Notes under the pieces: generated by a model
Database searches by the model: none
Told to the model about the DNA's origin: nothing
Seen by the model: only the letters and a program-made list of their open reading frames with translations
NCBI GenBank assembly: GCA_934436435.1
Contig: CAKSAN010000008.1
Coordinates: 96,306 to 160,305 of the forward strand
Origin: an uncultured Acetatifactor sp.
GTDB taxonomy: Bacteria > Bacillota > Clostridia > Lachnospirales > Lachnospiraceae
DNA length: 64,000 nucleotides
Direction: 5' to 3'
Shown here: positions 9,407 to 17,601 of the stretch, one piece after another
Numbering within the stretch: the first letter of the stretch is position 1
Layout: each line of letters begins with the position of its first letter
Made by a program: the position numbers and the translations under genes

Positions 9407-10924
9407 ATGAGCGATCGGGAAAGAGACTCCATTCAGGAGATGGAAGATATACAAAAAGGTCTGGAAGCTTTTTTACAGCAGGAGATGCAGGAAATGCAGA
9501 TGTCCGGGAACGGAACCGGCAGCGCGGCGGGAAATACCGCAGTGCACGGTACGGAAAGACCGGCAGCCGGTCGTCCTGCTCCCCAGATGTATGATATGAA
9601 GGAAGATGAGGAGGAAGAGGAGGAACTGGATGTGATAGGATCCGACAGAAGATCCCGACAGGACTATGCAGAGGACTGGGATGATCCCGCATATCGCAGA
9701 AAGCAGGCTGCTCGCAGAGAGGCAACGCGCAGGACAGCGGAGAGCCGTAACAGCGGTACCCGCGGCGGAGGGACCTCCGGCAGATCCCGCCGCGAAAGAC
9801 AGGATGACTATGCGGACGAATATGATGATTATGAAGAGGATTACGAGGAATACAGAGAGAGAAAGTGTTCCGGCAGGAACTCCGGAAAGCATGAGGAGAC
9901 AGCTACGAGAGCAGACAGAAAGAGCGGTAAGAAAGCAGCAAAGAGAAAGAAAAAGTCCGGGTTTCGACGGTTCCTGATCACGGTAGCCCTGATCATTGCA
10001 TTTTTGGGAGCCGGGCTGTATGTCCTGGTGGGCAAGGTCTATGGAGAGATGAAATACGAAGAGATCCAATCGGTATCATCCTCTCCCATGAAGGAAGATG
10101 GGGTGACCAACATTCTGCTGATCGGCAACGATTCCCGTGAAAACGGGGAAGACGGCAGATCTGATGCTATGATCCTGCTGTCCATCAGTAACAAGACCAA
10201 GAAGATCTATATGACTTCCCTGCTTCGTGATATGTATGTGGATATTCCGGGACATAAGGGGAACCGTCTGAATGCCGCTTATTCCTACGGCGGTGCAGAA
10301 CTGCTGATGGAGACCATCGAACAGAACTTTGATATTCATATCAGCCGCTATGTACTGGTGAACTTTGAAGCATTTGCCAATCTGGTAGATGCTGTCGGCG
10401 GTGTGGATCTGGAACTGAGCAGCAAGGAAGTGGAATATGTAAACGGCTATCTCGTAGAGTATAATATGCTGCTGGGAAGACCGGAAGGCACGGACTATTT
10501 TGCCGATACCTCCGGAGGTATGGTACATCTGAACGGACCGCAGGCACTGGCCTATTGCCGAAACCGCTATATCGGTACGGATTTCGGCAGAACCGAGCGT
10601 CAGAGAAAGGTGCTGACGGAGGTGATTCACAATCTGCCTAAGGGAATGTTGACCAATCCTACGGGACTGATTGACGGACTGATGCCGAATCTCACCACCA
10701 ATCTTACGCAGGCGGAGTGTTATCAGTTAAGCCTTATGGCACCGAAGGCCGCGACTTATGATATTATCCAGAACAGCATTCCTCTGGAAGGCACTTATAA
10801 GGATGCGACGATCCGTGAGATGGCGGTACTGGAAGTGGATTTTGAGGCCAACAAGAAGTTCTTGCAGGAGAATCTGTATGGAGCAGGAGACAGTACTTCG
10901 ACATCGGAAGCTTCCGCAGACTAA
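9407..10924 (+). CDS. LytR-CpsA-Psr (LCP) family cell-wall glycopolymer ligase
   Basis: A 505-residue membrane protein. Residues 1-185 form a long, highly charged, low-complexity cytoplasmic region (runs of Glu, Asp, Arg); a single membrane helix follows at about 188-208; the extracellular LCP domain begins near 234 (NILLIGNDSR) and contains the conserved arginines and aspartates of SLLRDMYVDIPG, GNRLNAAY and YCRNRYIGTDFGRTERQR. LCP enzymes transfer undecaprenyl-linked glycopolymers to peptidoglycan. ATG at 9407 is chosen because GGAAGTGAGG lies 6 nt upstream; an in-frame GTG at 9389 overlaps that site. The acidic N-terminal extension is long for the family. CapA follows 54 nt later, consistent with envelope polymer work. 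Confidence 0.92.
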   Translation: MSDRERDSIQEMEDIQKGLEAFLQQEMQEMQMSGNGTGSAAGNTAVHGTERPAAGRPAPQMYDMKEDEEEEEELDVIGSDRRSRQDYAEDWDDPAYRRKQAARREATRRTAESRNSGTRGGGTSGRSRRERQDDYADEYDDYEEDYEEYRERKCSGRNSGKHEETATRADRKSGKKAAKRKKKSGFRRFLITVALIIAFLGAGLYVLVGKVYGEMKYEEIQSVSSSPMKEDGVTNILLIGNDSRENGEDGRSDAMILLSISNKTKKIYMTSLLRDMYVDIPGHKGNRLNAAYSYGGAELLMETIEQNFDIHISRYVLVNFEAFANLVDAVGGVDLELSSKEVEYVNGYLVEYNMLLGRPEGTDYFADTSGGMVHLNGPQALAYCRNRYIGTDFGRTERQRKVLTEVIHNLPKGMLTNPTGLIDGLMPNLTTNLTQAECYQLSLMAPKAATYDIIQNSIPLEGTYKDATIREMAVLEVDFEANKKFLQENLYGAGDSTSTSEASAD

Positions 10925-10978
10925 TGCGGAGGGAGGAATCCTTGCGATCACTATTGCAAAAATGAGGGGAGAACGCGT

Positions 10979-12226
10979 ATGGGGCAGCGGAAAAAGAGGC
11001 TTGCGGCATTGCTCTGTGTGGCAGTTGTGATAATGCTTGGCGGATGCGGCGATGATCTGACACAACAGGTCTATATTCCGGGAAGGGAAGATCTGGCGCA
11101 GCCCATCGGTGGTTACGACATAGGGACACAAAGCAGTCAGTCTGAGGAGTTCTCCGGGGAGACATCCCAGACCAATACAATTCCGGGAGGAGAAGACGCT
11201 GCGGCACCGGGACAATCGGACGAGCAGAGTGTTTTGACAGAGGACCGTTATACGGTCACAATCTCCGCAGCGGGGGATGTGACCCTGGGAACCCATCAGG
11301 AGCAGGACTACGGTTCCTCCTTCCGCCAGGCTTACGACCAGGCGGAGGATGAAGGTTACTTTTTTGAAAATGTCAGGGATATTTTTGCGGCAGACGATAT
11401 GACCATCGTGAATCTGGAGGGTCCGTTAACAACATCGGATCAGATGAGGGAGGGGCAGACCTACTGTATCAAAGGAGATCCGGAGTATGCGCATCTGCTG
11501 ACTCTGGGCAGTATTGAGGCCGTCAGCTTTGCCAATAATCACCGTCTCGACTACGGCGAACAGGGAAGCCGCGATACGGTGGCTGCATTAGAGCAGGAAG
11601 GGATCGTCTATGCCTATGATAAAAATGTGGGCATCTACGAAGTCCCGAATAGTGCGGCTGCGCATGGCGGAGAGCGGAACCTGACCATAGGCATTATCTC
11701 TGTCAATGAGGTAGAATGGGGTGCACAGGCAGAAAAACTGATCCAGAACAATATCGAGACCCTGCGGGAACAGAACGTGGATCTGATCCTGGCCTGCTGC
11801 CACTGGGGCATCGAGAAAGACACTTATCCGGAGAACTATCAGCAGGTATTGGGCAGAAAATGTATCGACTGGGGCGTAGATCTGGTCATCGGTCATCATC
11901 CCCATGTCCTTCAGGGAATTGAAGAATATAAGGGAAGATACATTATCTACAGTCTGGCCAATTTCTGCTTTGGAGCCAACCGGAATCCGGAGGATAAGGA
12001 CACTATGATCTTCCAGCAGACATTTACCTTTGAGAACGGGCAAAAGGTGGAGGATCAAAACGCCAGGATCATTCCCTGCATGGTAAGTTCGGTATCGGCC
12101 CGGAACGATTTTAAGCCCACGCCGGCGGTGGGCGAGGATGCGAAGAGGATTTTGCAGCGGATGAATGAGTACAGCAGGGATTTTGGCGTGGAATTTGATG
12201 ACAACGGCGGAATTCTCGTGAATTAG
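10979..12226 (+). CDS. CapA-family lipoprotein (poly-gamma-glutamate/capsule type metallophosphatase fold)
   Basis: A 415-residue exported lipoprotein. The N-terminus has a positively charged start, a hydrophobic core and a lipobox LGGC, followed by a Ser/Gln/Glu-rich linker to about 85. The CapA domain (about 88-380) shows AAGDVTLG, NLEGPLT, SFANNHRLDYG and HWGIEKDTYP, then GHHPHVLQG, the expected metal-binding and catalytic positions of the PGA_cap family. Members are implicated in capsule or poly-gamma-glutamate handling, but many lone copies have unknown substrates. Adjacent to LCP, suggesting an envelope-polymer role. A purine-rich ribosome site (GAGGGGAG) precedes the ATG. Confidence 0.9.
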   Translation: MGQRKKRLAALLCVAVVIMLGGCGDDLTQQVYIPGREDLAQPIGGYDIGTQSSQSEEFSGETSQTNTIPGGEDAAAPGQSDEQSVLTEDRYTVTISAAGDVTLGTHQEQDYGSSFRQAYDQAEDEGYFFENVRDIFAADDMTIVNLEGPLTTSDQMREGQTYCIKGDPEYAHLLTLGSIEAVSFANNHRLDYGEQGSRDTVAALEQEGIVYAYDKNVGIYEVPNSAAAHGGERNLTIGIISVNEVEWGAQAEKLIQNNIETLREQNVDLILACCHWGIEKDTYPENYQQVLGRKCIDWGVDLVIGHHPHVLQGIEEYKGRYIIYSLANFCFGANRNPEDKDTMIFQQTFTFENGQKVEDQNARIIPCMVSSVSARNDFKPTPAVGEDAKRILQRMNEYSRDFGVEFDDNGGILVN

Positions 12227-12264
12227 AGAAGAGGGCGGCGACGCGGAAAGGATACGGTTCGACC

Positions 12265-13152
12265 ATGGAAAAAGCATTTAAACTGGATTTTGTCAATGAT
12301 AAAACAGGAAGTTTGTATGTGAACTGCTGCGGATGCTCCCAGACGGCACCGTTGCATAGCTTTGGACCGGCCTCCAAACCTCATTATCTGATTCACTATG
12401 TCTTAAGCGGCAAGGGACATTTTCGGTTTCATGACAAGGAATACCAGCTGGAAGCGGGCTACGGCTTTTTGATCCAGCCCAATGAACTGGCTTTTTATCA
12501 GGCGGATGCGAAGGATCCCTGGAGCTATCTGTGGGTGGGATTTGCCGGAAGCCGGGCGGAAGAGTACTTGCATAGCATGGGACTGTCGGACCGGCATCCT
12601 ATTTTTGCCTGTGATAAATCCGAGGAACTGTATTCCATCATCCGGGATATGATGGAGCACAATACCTTTGGCATTGCGGATGATCTGCGCCGGAACGGAC
12701 TTCTGGGAGTATTCCTGTCGGTGATCGCTGACAGTGCCGGTGTGGTGGCGCGTGAGGAAGAGGATAAGGGCAATCAGTATGTGAAAAAGGCGGTCTCTTT
12801 TATCCAGAGTAACTACTGTAACCCCATTAAGGTCACGGACGTGGCGGATTATGTGTGTATCAACCGCAGCTATTTATATACGCTGTTCCAGAATTATCTG
12901 GGGATGTCACCCCAGCAGTTCCTTACCACCTTCCGTATTACCAAGGCGAGGGAACTGTTGGATTCCACGAATTATCCCATTGAGAGTATTGCGCTGTCCT
13001 GCGGCTACAGCGATGCACTGGTATTCACCAAGGCCTTTCACACCATGAAGGGAATGTCCCCCTCGAAATACCGCAAGGAGAGCCATAAGGAGAGCACAAA
13101 AGAACAGCTCCAGGAGGTCGAGGGCCTGATCGCCCAGCTCCTGAAGCCATAA
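12265..13152 (+). CDS. AraC-family transcriptional regulator with cupin sensor
   Basis: A 295-residue one-component regulator. The N-terminal cupin-like domain (about 25-150; HYVLSGKGHFRF, GYGFLIQPNE, WSYLWVGFAG) is the type that binds small sugars. Two helix-turn-helix units follow (about 175-270): KVTDVADYVCINRSYLYTLF and IESIALSCGYSDALVFTKAF, ending in the usual SPSKYRK. Such regulators in gut Firmicutes normally control adjacent sugar-utilisation genes, but here the neighbours are CapA upstream and a converging chemoreceptor operon downstream, so the target is unclear. Confidence 0.92.
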   Translation: MEKAFKLDFVNDKTGSLYVNCCGCSQTAPLHSFGPASKPHYLIHYVLSGKGHFRFHDKEYQLEAGYGFLIQPNELAFYQADAKDPWSYLWVGFAGSRAEEYLHSMGLSDRHPIFACDKSEELYSIIRDMMEHNTFGIADDLRRNGLLGVFLSVIADSAGVVAREEEDKGNQYVKKAVSFIQSNYCNPIKVTDVADYVCINRSYLYTLFQNYLGMSPQQFLTTFRITKARELLDSTNYPIESIALSCGYSDALVFTKAFHTMKGMSPSKYRKESHKESTKEQLQEVEGLIAQLLKP

Positions 13153-13154
13153 TA

Positions 13155-13182
13155 TTTTGTGAACGAATATGTTCATAGTTGA
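13155..13182. repeat. Dispersed palindromic motif, copy 1
   Basis: TTTTGTGAACGA-A-TATGTTCAT followed by AGTTGA. The core TGAAC-N6-GTTCA is a palindrome. A near-identical copy lies at 41441-41469. It sits between the converging AraC and chemoreceptor genes and could form a small bidirectional stem; function unknown. Confidence 0.55.
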
Positions 13183-13204
13183 ACTGTTATAAGTTTACAT
13201 TCTT

Positions 13205-15295
13205 TTATTTCTGCAGGTTCTTTTCTACATATTCCAAGATATAGAAATTATCCTCCGGCATCTGGCAGCCCACGATGAAGAGGCCGTTATCGTCGGAACA
13301 TCGGATGATACGTCCTTCCAGAACATTGTGGTTCGGGAGGGCGAAATCCTTAATAGTAACGAGGATTAAGGCATCTTTGCTCTGGGAGAAGATCTTGTCC
13401 GTTGCCAGGAAAGCAAAGCCGTTGGCACTGATATTATCCATGGTGGCCGCATATTCCTTGTCGGAATCTTTGAACTTAATGGTGCAGGCATTGTTCAGAT
13501 CCATGCGGGGATACTTGCGTCGGTTGTTGATCCGGGGTCTGGTGTTAATAACAATTTTGAAGGCATGTGCACCACTCTCGGAAGCCGGGGAGATGGTTGC
13601 CTTGTCCCAACAGTACAGGATGTTGCCCGCCGTGATTTGCAACGTGCAGGGAACTGCTTCGGTGATGGTCAGTTTCTTCTGACAGGACACCAACAGTCCT
13701 TCCGGTATCTGCTCGATCAATTCTCCCAGATATTCCGTATCGTCCTGACCGACTAATTTCAGATCGATCTTCATACCGGGCTGAATATCTTCGATACCCA
13801 TGAAACCGCCAATACCGAGATCGCACATCATGTTCTCCATGACATCTTCGATAGTATTGATATTGGTAGCGGTCTCTTCGTATTTGCTGAGCATACGTTC
13901 ACTGGTCTGGCTGGAGTGTGCAATACAGCCGGTAATGGTCTCCACGATGTTGGACACCTGTTCCATATTGGATACCAGCTGGGTATTGGAACTTTCCACT
14001 TCCTTGATGGCATTGTCCACGACTTGAATATGTTTTCCCAGCTGCGTGGAATCCGAAGTGATCTGATCTACGTTTTCTCTGGTCTGTGTTACTTTTTCCA
14101 GAGTGATCTGAATCAGTTTTAATGTCTCTTCGATGGAAGCGGTCATCTTTGCGGAAGTAGCATCCAGACGGGAGAGCGCATCCCGGATCTGCCCGGAGGA
14201 AGCATGGGTCTCAGTACTTAAGGTGCGGATCTGGTCAGCGACCACAGCGAAGCCCTTGCCGGCCTCACCGGCTCTGGCGGCTTCAATGGAAGCATTTAAG
14301 GCTAACAGGTTGGTCTGGTTCGTGATCTTCTCGATGGTACCGGTCTCCTGTTTTACCATATTGAATTCCTGTTGGAAGTTCTTCAGGACATTTTCCAGTT
14401 CGGTGGACAGCTCAGACATGGTAGTTGCAGTATTTACCAGGCTTTTCAGATCCTCGGCACTGATGCTGGCGTGGGTTTCGGACTTTTCCACCAGAGATAC
14501 CATCTCGCCGATCAGGGAAACTACATGCTCTACCTGAGCACGGATGTCTGAGGTCATTTGTGTGGAGGAAGTGGTATGATCCTGCAACATGGCATTATTG
14601 TCGGTCAGCTCGTTCATACCCAGCATGACGATATCGGAACCGTGCTTGTTCTCGGAAGCCAGCTCTCTTACGACGGTAATGCCGTCCAGGATGGTATTGC
14701 TGGAAGTCTTGACCTGTTCTACGGTGGTCACGACTCTGTGCAGGTCAGCCTTGATGCTGTCGGTCATGGCGCCGTCGGACTCGTTCAGATGGCGGATGGA
14801 CATGACGTAACAGATGTAGCACAGGATAATACAGGAGAGCTGCAGCTGATAGTTCTTCATATCGGAGGCACTGTTAAAGCCCAACAGGTAGCGGTAGACG
14901 GCAGCACCCACAATGATCAGGGAGTTGATGATACCGCATTTGATCATGAATTTCCGGTTCTTATACAGTACCAGTAAGCTTGTAACCGGAAGTATGTAAG
15001 TGAAAGCGATGGGGGACTCCGTGGTGCATATGACAAAGGTATAGAAGATGCCGTAACCGATGACCAGATCGTAACGGTAGAGCTCCGTCGCCCATCCTTT
15101 TACCCGCAGCAATACTTCGCCGAGAATCAGAGGCAGCCAGCACAATGCCACAAAGATGAGATAAGAACTGGTGGGGTATAATCCGCCGGCAGCATCGGAA
15201 CCATAGTTGGCACTGAGCAAAACCGCAAAAACGATCCAGATCTTACGGGCCTTGCGATTGGCTTTTTCTTTGAAAACATTTTCATCGTACGTCAT
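13205..15295 (-). CDS. Methyl-accepting chemotaxis protein fused to a YcgR-like PilZN-PilZ module
   Basis: A 696-residue chemoreceptor of unusual design. Residues about 15-170 are an integral membrane sensor of several helices (not the usual two-helix/periplasmic Cache layout). The cytoplasmic signalling domain (about 190-500) has the hairpin-tip region [19 protein letters not shown] and [15 protein letters not shown] that binds CheW/CheA. After it comes a beta-rich PilZN-like domain (about 510-585) and a PilZ domain (about 590-690) with both cyclic-di-GMP motifs: RKYPR (593-597, RxxxR) and NISANG (621-626, [D/N]xSxxG). The protein should therefore feed both a membrane signal and cyclic-di-GMP into chemotaxis or the motor. 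Its start overlaps the hydrolase stop (ATGA). Confidence 0.93.
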   Translation of the reverse strand: MTYDENVFKEKANRKARKIWIVFAVLLSANYGSDAAGGLYPTSSYLIFVALCWLPLILGEVLLRVKGWATELYRYDLVIGYGIFYTFVICTTESPIAFTYILPVTSLLVLYKNRKFMIKCGIINSLIIVGAAVYRYLLGFNSASDMKNYQLQLSCIILCYICYVMSIRHLNESDGAMTDSIKADLHRVVTTVEQVKTSSNTILDGITVVRELASENKHGSDIVMLGMNELTDNNAMLQDHTTSSTQMTSDIRAQVEHVVSLIGEMVSLVEKSETHASISAEDLKSLVNTATTMSELSTELENVLKNFQQEFNMVKQETGTIEKITNQTNLLALNASIEAARAGEAGKGFAVVADQIRTLSTETHASSGQIRDALSRLDATSAKMTASIEETLKLIQITLEKVTQTRENVDQITSDSTQLGKHIQVVDNAIKEVESSNTQLVSNMEQVSNIVETITGCIAHSSQTSERMLSKYEETATNINTIEDVMENMMCDLGIGGFMGIEDIQPGMKIDLKLVGQDDTEYLGELIEQIPEGLLVSCQKKLTITEAVPCTLQITAGNILYCWDKATISPASESGAHAFKIVINTRPRINNRRKYPRMDLNNACTIKFKDSDKEYAATMDNISANGFAFLATDKIFSQSKDALILVTIKDFALPNHNVLEGRIIRCSDDNGLFIVGCQMPEDNFYILEYVEKNLQK

Positions 15296-16212
15296 TGTGC
15301 ATTTCCTCCTTTACAGTCCTCAGCAATATGCTCAAAAAAGTGAATCATATTGTGGATAACTTCCCTGCTTTCCGGAAGGTTCGGGTAAAAAACACTGAAT
15401 GCGTGGGTCAGGCGGGGATCCTTCGGAAAATTAATCAGTTTATGGGGCATCTGATGTCTGGTCAGAGCTTTTTCAAAATCCAGAGTGTATTTCTGAAGAT
15501 GATCGTTGTCACTGGTGATCAGGAGGCTGGGGGGCAGGCTGGTCACAATATCCGGATGCTCCGGAGATATATAAGGGGCAAAAGCACTTTTTTTATAATG
15601 TGTGCCATAGAGGTATCGGGGAAGAAAAAGTCCGATTTTGTCTGGGCGGTTCGTGTAAAACATACCGCTGACCAGACCCAGAGCGAGGATCTGCAGACCG
15701 GAAGGCTTTACTCCCGCAGCCTGTGCCAGAGAACTGTCTTTCTGCATGGCAATTCCGTAAGTCAACAGGCAGGCACCGCCGCTGTCGCCGCAGGCATACA
15801 CATGGGAGGGATCACCGCCGTATTCTGTCAGGTGATCCCGGATAAAGTCAAGAGCCAGATGCAGATCCGCCAGCTGGTCGTAGAAGAGGCAGTCCGGCAC
15901 CAGACGGTATTCGATGCTGAACACCACATATCCCGCTTCACAGAGGAAAGCACAAAAAGGACGGTTGAATTCCTTGTTTCCCATAAGGAGACCGCCACCG
16001 TGGACGTTGATGATGACAGGGAGAGTCTCCTCGTCCCGACCCTTGGGGCGGTAGACATCCAGGCGGTGTGCGGGGACATGTTTCTTATCATAGAAGACAT
16101 CTGTATGCAAAGTGACATCCGGAGGCAGGGGATATTCCCTGCCTCTGGATGCACCATCCTGTTCGAATTGTGCCCGTTGCTTATAGAACATTTCACATAT
16201 AAGGTTTTTCAT
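15292..16212 (-). CDS. Alpha/beta hydrolase (HSL/esterase family)
   Basis: A 306-residue soluble esterase-like protein with the oxyanion motif HGGG (in [10 protein letters not shown]), the nucleophile elbow GDSGG and the late catalytic histidine in LTHAFSVF, i.e. the hormone-sensitive-lipase type. No signal peptide. It is first in a two-gene leftward operon and its TGA overlaps the ATG of the chemoreceptor, implying translational coupling. The sigma-28-type promoter at 16364-16390 points at this gene in the assembled orientation. Why an esterase is coupled to a chemoreceptor is not evident; processing of a ligand is one possibility (inference). Confidence 0.88.
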   Translation of the reverse strand: MKNLICEMFYKQRAQFEQDGASRGREYPLPPDVTLHTDVFYDKKHVPAHRLDVYRPKGRDEETLPVIINVHGGGLLMGNKEFNRPFCAFLCEAGYVVFSIEYRLVPDCLFYDQLADLHLALDFIRDHLTEYGGDPSHVYACGDSGGACLLTYGIAMQKDSSLAQAAGVKPSGLQILALGLVSGMFYTNRPDKIGLFLPRYLYGTHYKKSAFAPYISPEHPDIVTSLPPSLLITSDNDHLQKYTLDFEKALTRHQMPHKLINFPKDPRLTHAFSVFYPNLPESREVIHNMIHFFEHIAEDCKGGNAQ

Positions 16213-16317
16213 TCGTACTCCTGATTCTGACTGTAGATTATGAAAAAATAATTGTCGAAAAAAGTAAAATGCAGTCTTTTATAGAATAACACAGAAATGA
16301 AATGATTAAAATAGAAA

Positions 16318-16346
16318 ATGCAACATTCTGTTATGGAATGTTGCAT
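16318..16346. repeat. Left inverted repeat of the switch
   Basis: ATGCAACATTC, core TGTTATG, GAATGTTGCAT. Perfect reverse complement of 17072-17100. The identity extends 2 nt further on the inner side (to 16348). Confidence 0.95.
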
Positions 16347-16363
16347 TTTGTCTCGCACTACAT

Positions 16364-16390
16364 ATTTCGGCTGTCCATGGAAAAACTTTA
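16364..16390 (-). promoter_or_regulatory. Sigma-28 (FliA/SigD)-type motility promoter inside the invertible segment
   Basis: Read on the minus strand: TAAA (16387-16390), exactly 15 nt, then GCCGAAAT (16364-16371). The SigD consensus is TAAA-N15-GCCGATAT, so only one base of the core differs. The predicted start site lies about 7 nt further left, before the left repeat. As assembled it drives toward the hydrolase-chemoreceptor pair; inverted it would drive csrA-flagellin. Confidence 0.8.
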
Positions 16391-16454
16391 GTTTTTTTTA
16401 TAAAAATCGTTACGCCGTTGCTTCTGTATCAATATAACGGTTTTCAACCGCGAA

Positions 16455-17036
16455 TCATAGCTGTATGTCACGAAATACAGCATCTTTGTCATCCTGTTCA
16501 ATTCCCAGGTAATGTTTTGTGATCTGAAAAGAAGAATGATTGTAGATCTCCATCAGCAGAGCCGGAGGTGTTCCCATTTTCCATGCATGGTAGCCGAAGG
16601 TCTTCCGCAGGGAGTGGCATCGTATCACATCTTCGATCCCTACGGCCTCGGCGGCTTTGCGGACAATGCGGTAGGCCTGGTAACGGGAGAGAGGGAAAGC
16701 AGCTTTTCTGGGACTGGGAAACAGGTAATCTGCGTCAGTTGCGGAAGACTGTGTTTTTCGATAGGAACGTAATATCTTCTGAAGTTCTTTGTTGATTAGA
16801 ATTCGGGACTCTTTTCCTGTTTTTTTCTCCGTGATCAGGAGATGGGTATAAAAATGTCCGTGTTTCGAACAATAGACATCGCCCCAGGTGAGATGAAGAA
16901 TGTCGTTGATGCGGAGTGCGGTGTTCAGACCGATCAGGATGATGGTGTAATTCCGGAAGTCCGGCTGTTCGACAAGGTAGTAATTTTTAAAATCATGTAA
17001 AAGCTGCTTGCTGCGGATAGGTTGTGTTGTGCTCAT
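16455..17036 (-). CDS. FimB/FimE-type tyrosine recombinase (predicted invertase of the flagellin switch)
   Basis: A 193-residue tyrosine recombinase consisting of the catalytic domain alone, the size of FimB/FimE (about 200) rather than of phage integrases (350-450). The catalytic set is complete: Arg42 (ALRIND), Lys71/72, His141-x-x-Arg144 (HSLR), His167 and nucleophile Tyr176 (KHYLG). It lies wholly between the two 29-bp inverted repeats, which are its likely substrate. The ribosome site AAGGAGG is just upstream of the ATG; TATAAT occurs at 17052-17057 on the minus strand, only 35 nt from the right repeat, so any -35 region would fall in or beyond the repeat. Not associated with phage genes. 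Confidence 0.9.
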   Translation of the reverse strand: MSTTQPIRSKQLLHDFKNYYLVEQPDFRNYTIILIGLNTALRINDILHLTWGDVYCSKHGHFYTHLLITEKKTGKESRILINKELQKILRSYRKTQSSATDADYLFPSPRKAAFPLSRYQAYRIVRKAAEAVGIEDVIRCHSLRKTFGYHAWKMGTPPALLMEIYNHSSFQITKHYLGIEQDDKDAVFRDIQL

Positions 17037-17071
17037 AATGGCCTCCTTGAAATTATAAATGAATTTGGGAA

Positions 17072-17100
17072 ATGCAACATTCCATAACAGAATGTTGCAT
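17072..17100. repeat. Right inverted repeat of the switch
   Basis: ATGCAACATTC, core CATAACA, GAATGTTGCAT. Same arms as the left copy with the core in the opposite sense. It ends 51 nt before the csrA start and would be transcribed as a hairpin in the leader when the promoter is flipped. Confidence 0.95.
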
Positions 17101-17151
17101 CAGTGAAAACCAGCAGGCAAGGAAGGCTGAACAGGACAAGGAGGTTATTAT

Positions 17152-17424
17152 ATGCTGCGTCTGACCGTTAGTCCGGAAGAATACCTGATGATCAATGACA
17201 ATATTAAGATCGTGTTCCTGGGAGGGACCAAGAACCATCTCCGTATCATGATCGATGCGCCGAAAGAGGTGAACATCGTGAGAAGCACGGTATTGGAAAA
17301 TAAGATCACCGATCCGGAAGAGAGAGCGAAGCTTCCTAAATATTACGCGGAAGAAGAGCATCCGGAGAAGTACCGGAAGAAGTCCAATGTGATCATTACC
17401 AGAGGGAATGCGGACAAGCACTAA
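17152..17424 (+). CDS. csrA: CsrA-type RNA-binding translational regulator
   Basis: A 90-residue CsrA homologue: the N-terminal strand MLRLTVSPEEYLMINDNIKI and the RNA-contact region DAPKEVNIVRSTVLEN are recognisable. The C-terminal tail (about 58-90) is longer and more charged than the usual 61-75 residue proteins. In Firmicutes CsrA binds the flagellin mRNA leader, represses translation and is antagonised by FliW. Its place directly upstream of flagellin, with two GGA-loop hairpins in the flagellin leader, fits that role. No fliW is in the window. The ribosome site AAGGAGG precedes the ATG by 6 nt. No promoter is recognisable between the right inverted repeat and this gene. Confidence 0.92.
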   Translation: MLRLTVSPEEYLMINDNIKIVFLGGTKNHLRIMIDAPKEVNIVRSTVLENKITDPEERAKLPKYYAEEEHPEKYRKKSNVIITRGNADKH

Positions 17425-17457
17425 TTTTTATACGGTAATAATCGGAGGAAGAGTGAA

Positions 17458-17476
17458 CCTGTCAGGGCCCGACAGG
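17458..17476 (+). other. Small hairpin in csrA-flagellin intergenic region
   Basis: CCTGTC and GACAGG enclose AGGGCCC. No T run follows, so it is not a standard terminator; it may be an RNA-processing or stability element. Confidence 0.4.
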
Positions 17477-17515
17477 GAAGCTCCTACTCCGGTTACTATA
17501 AAAAACTAACAACAA

Positions 17516-17576
17516 GTATCTGGGAGAAAAGGATTTCTCACAAACAGATACGCACACTGACACAAAAGGATTTGTG
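17516..17576 (+). promoter_or_regulatory. Two CsrA-binding hairpins in the flagellin leader
   Basis: Hairpin 1 (17524-17539) is GAGAAA-AGGA-TTTCTC, embedded in an outer stem GTATCTG (17516-17522)/CAGATAC (17545-17551). Hairpin 2 (17561-17576) is CACAAA-AGGA-TTTGTG. Both present GGA in a four-base loop, the classical CsrA target, and hairpin 2 ends about 12 nt before the flagellin ribosome site (AAGGAGGT). This predicts direct CsrA repression of flagellin translation. Confidence 0.8.
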
Positions 17577-17601
17577 GCAGTAATACAAGGAGGTAAATAT
17601 T

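Larger units (their letters stand above)
16318..17100. mobile_element. Predicted invertible DNA segment (flagellin promoter switch)
   Basis: A 783-bp segment bounded by two 29-bp sequences that are exact reverse complements of each other. It contains a FimB/FimE-sized tyrosine recombinase gene and a sigma-28-type promoter. Each end has 11-bp arms around an asymmetric 7-bp core, the geometry of tyrosine-recombinase crossover sites; opposite core orientations predict inversion, not excision. In this orientation the promoter faces left. After inversion it would lie at 17028-17054 on the plus strand, about 100 nt before csrA-flagellin. The arrangement is seen directly; inversion itself is predicted. 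Confidence 0.85.

Noticed and set aside
16318..17100. Reading the recombinase and repeats as a prophage remnant or simple terminators
   Set aside because: No phage genes are near, the recombinase has only a catalytic domain, and the repeats are exact reverse complements with opposite asymmetric cores, which fits inversion better. The palindromic arms could additionally act as RNA hairpins.
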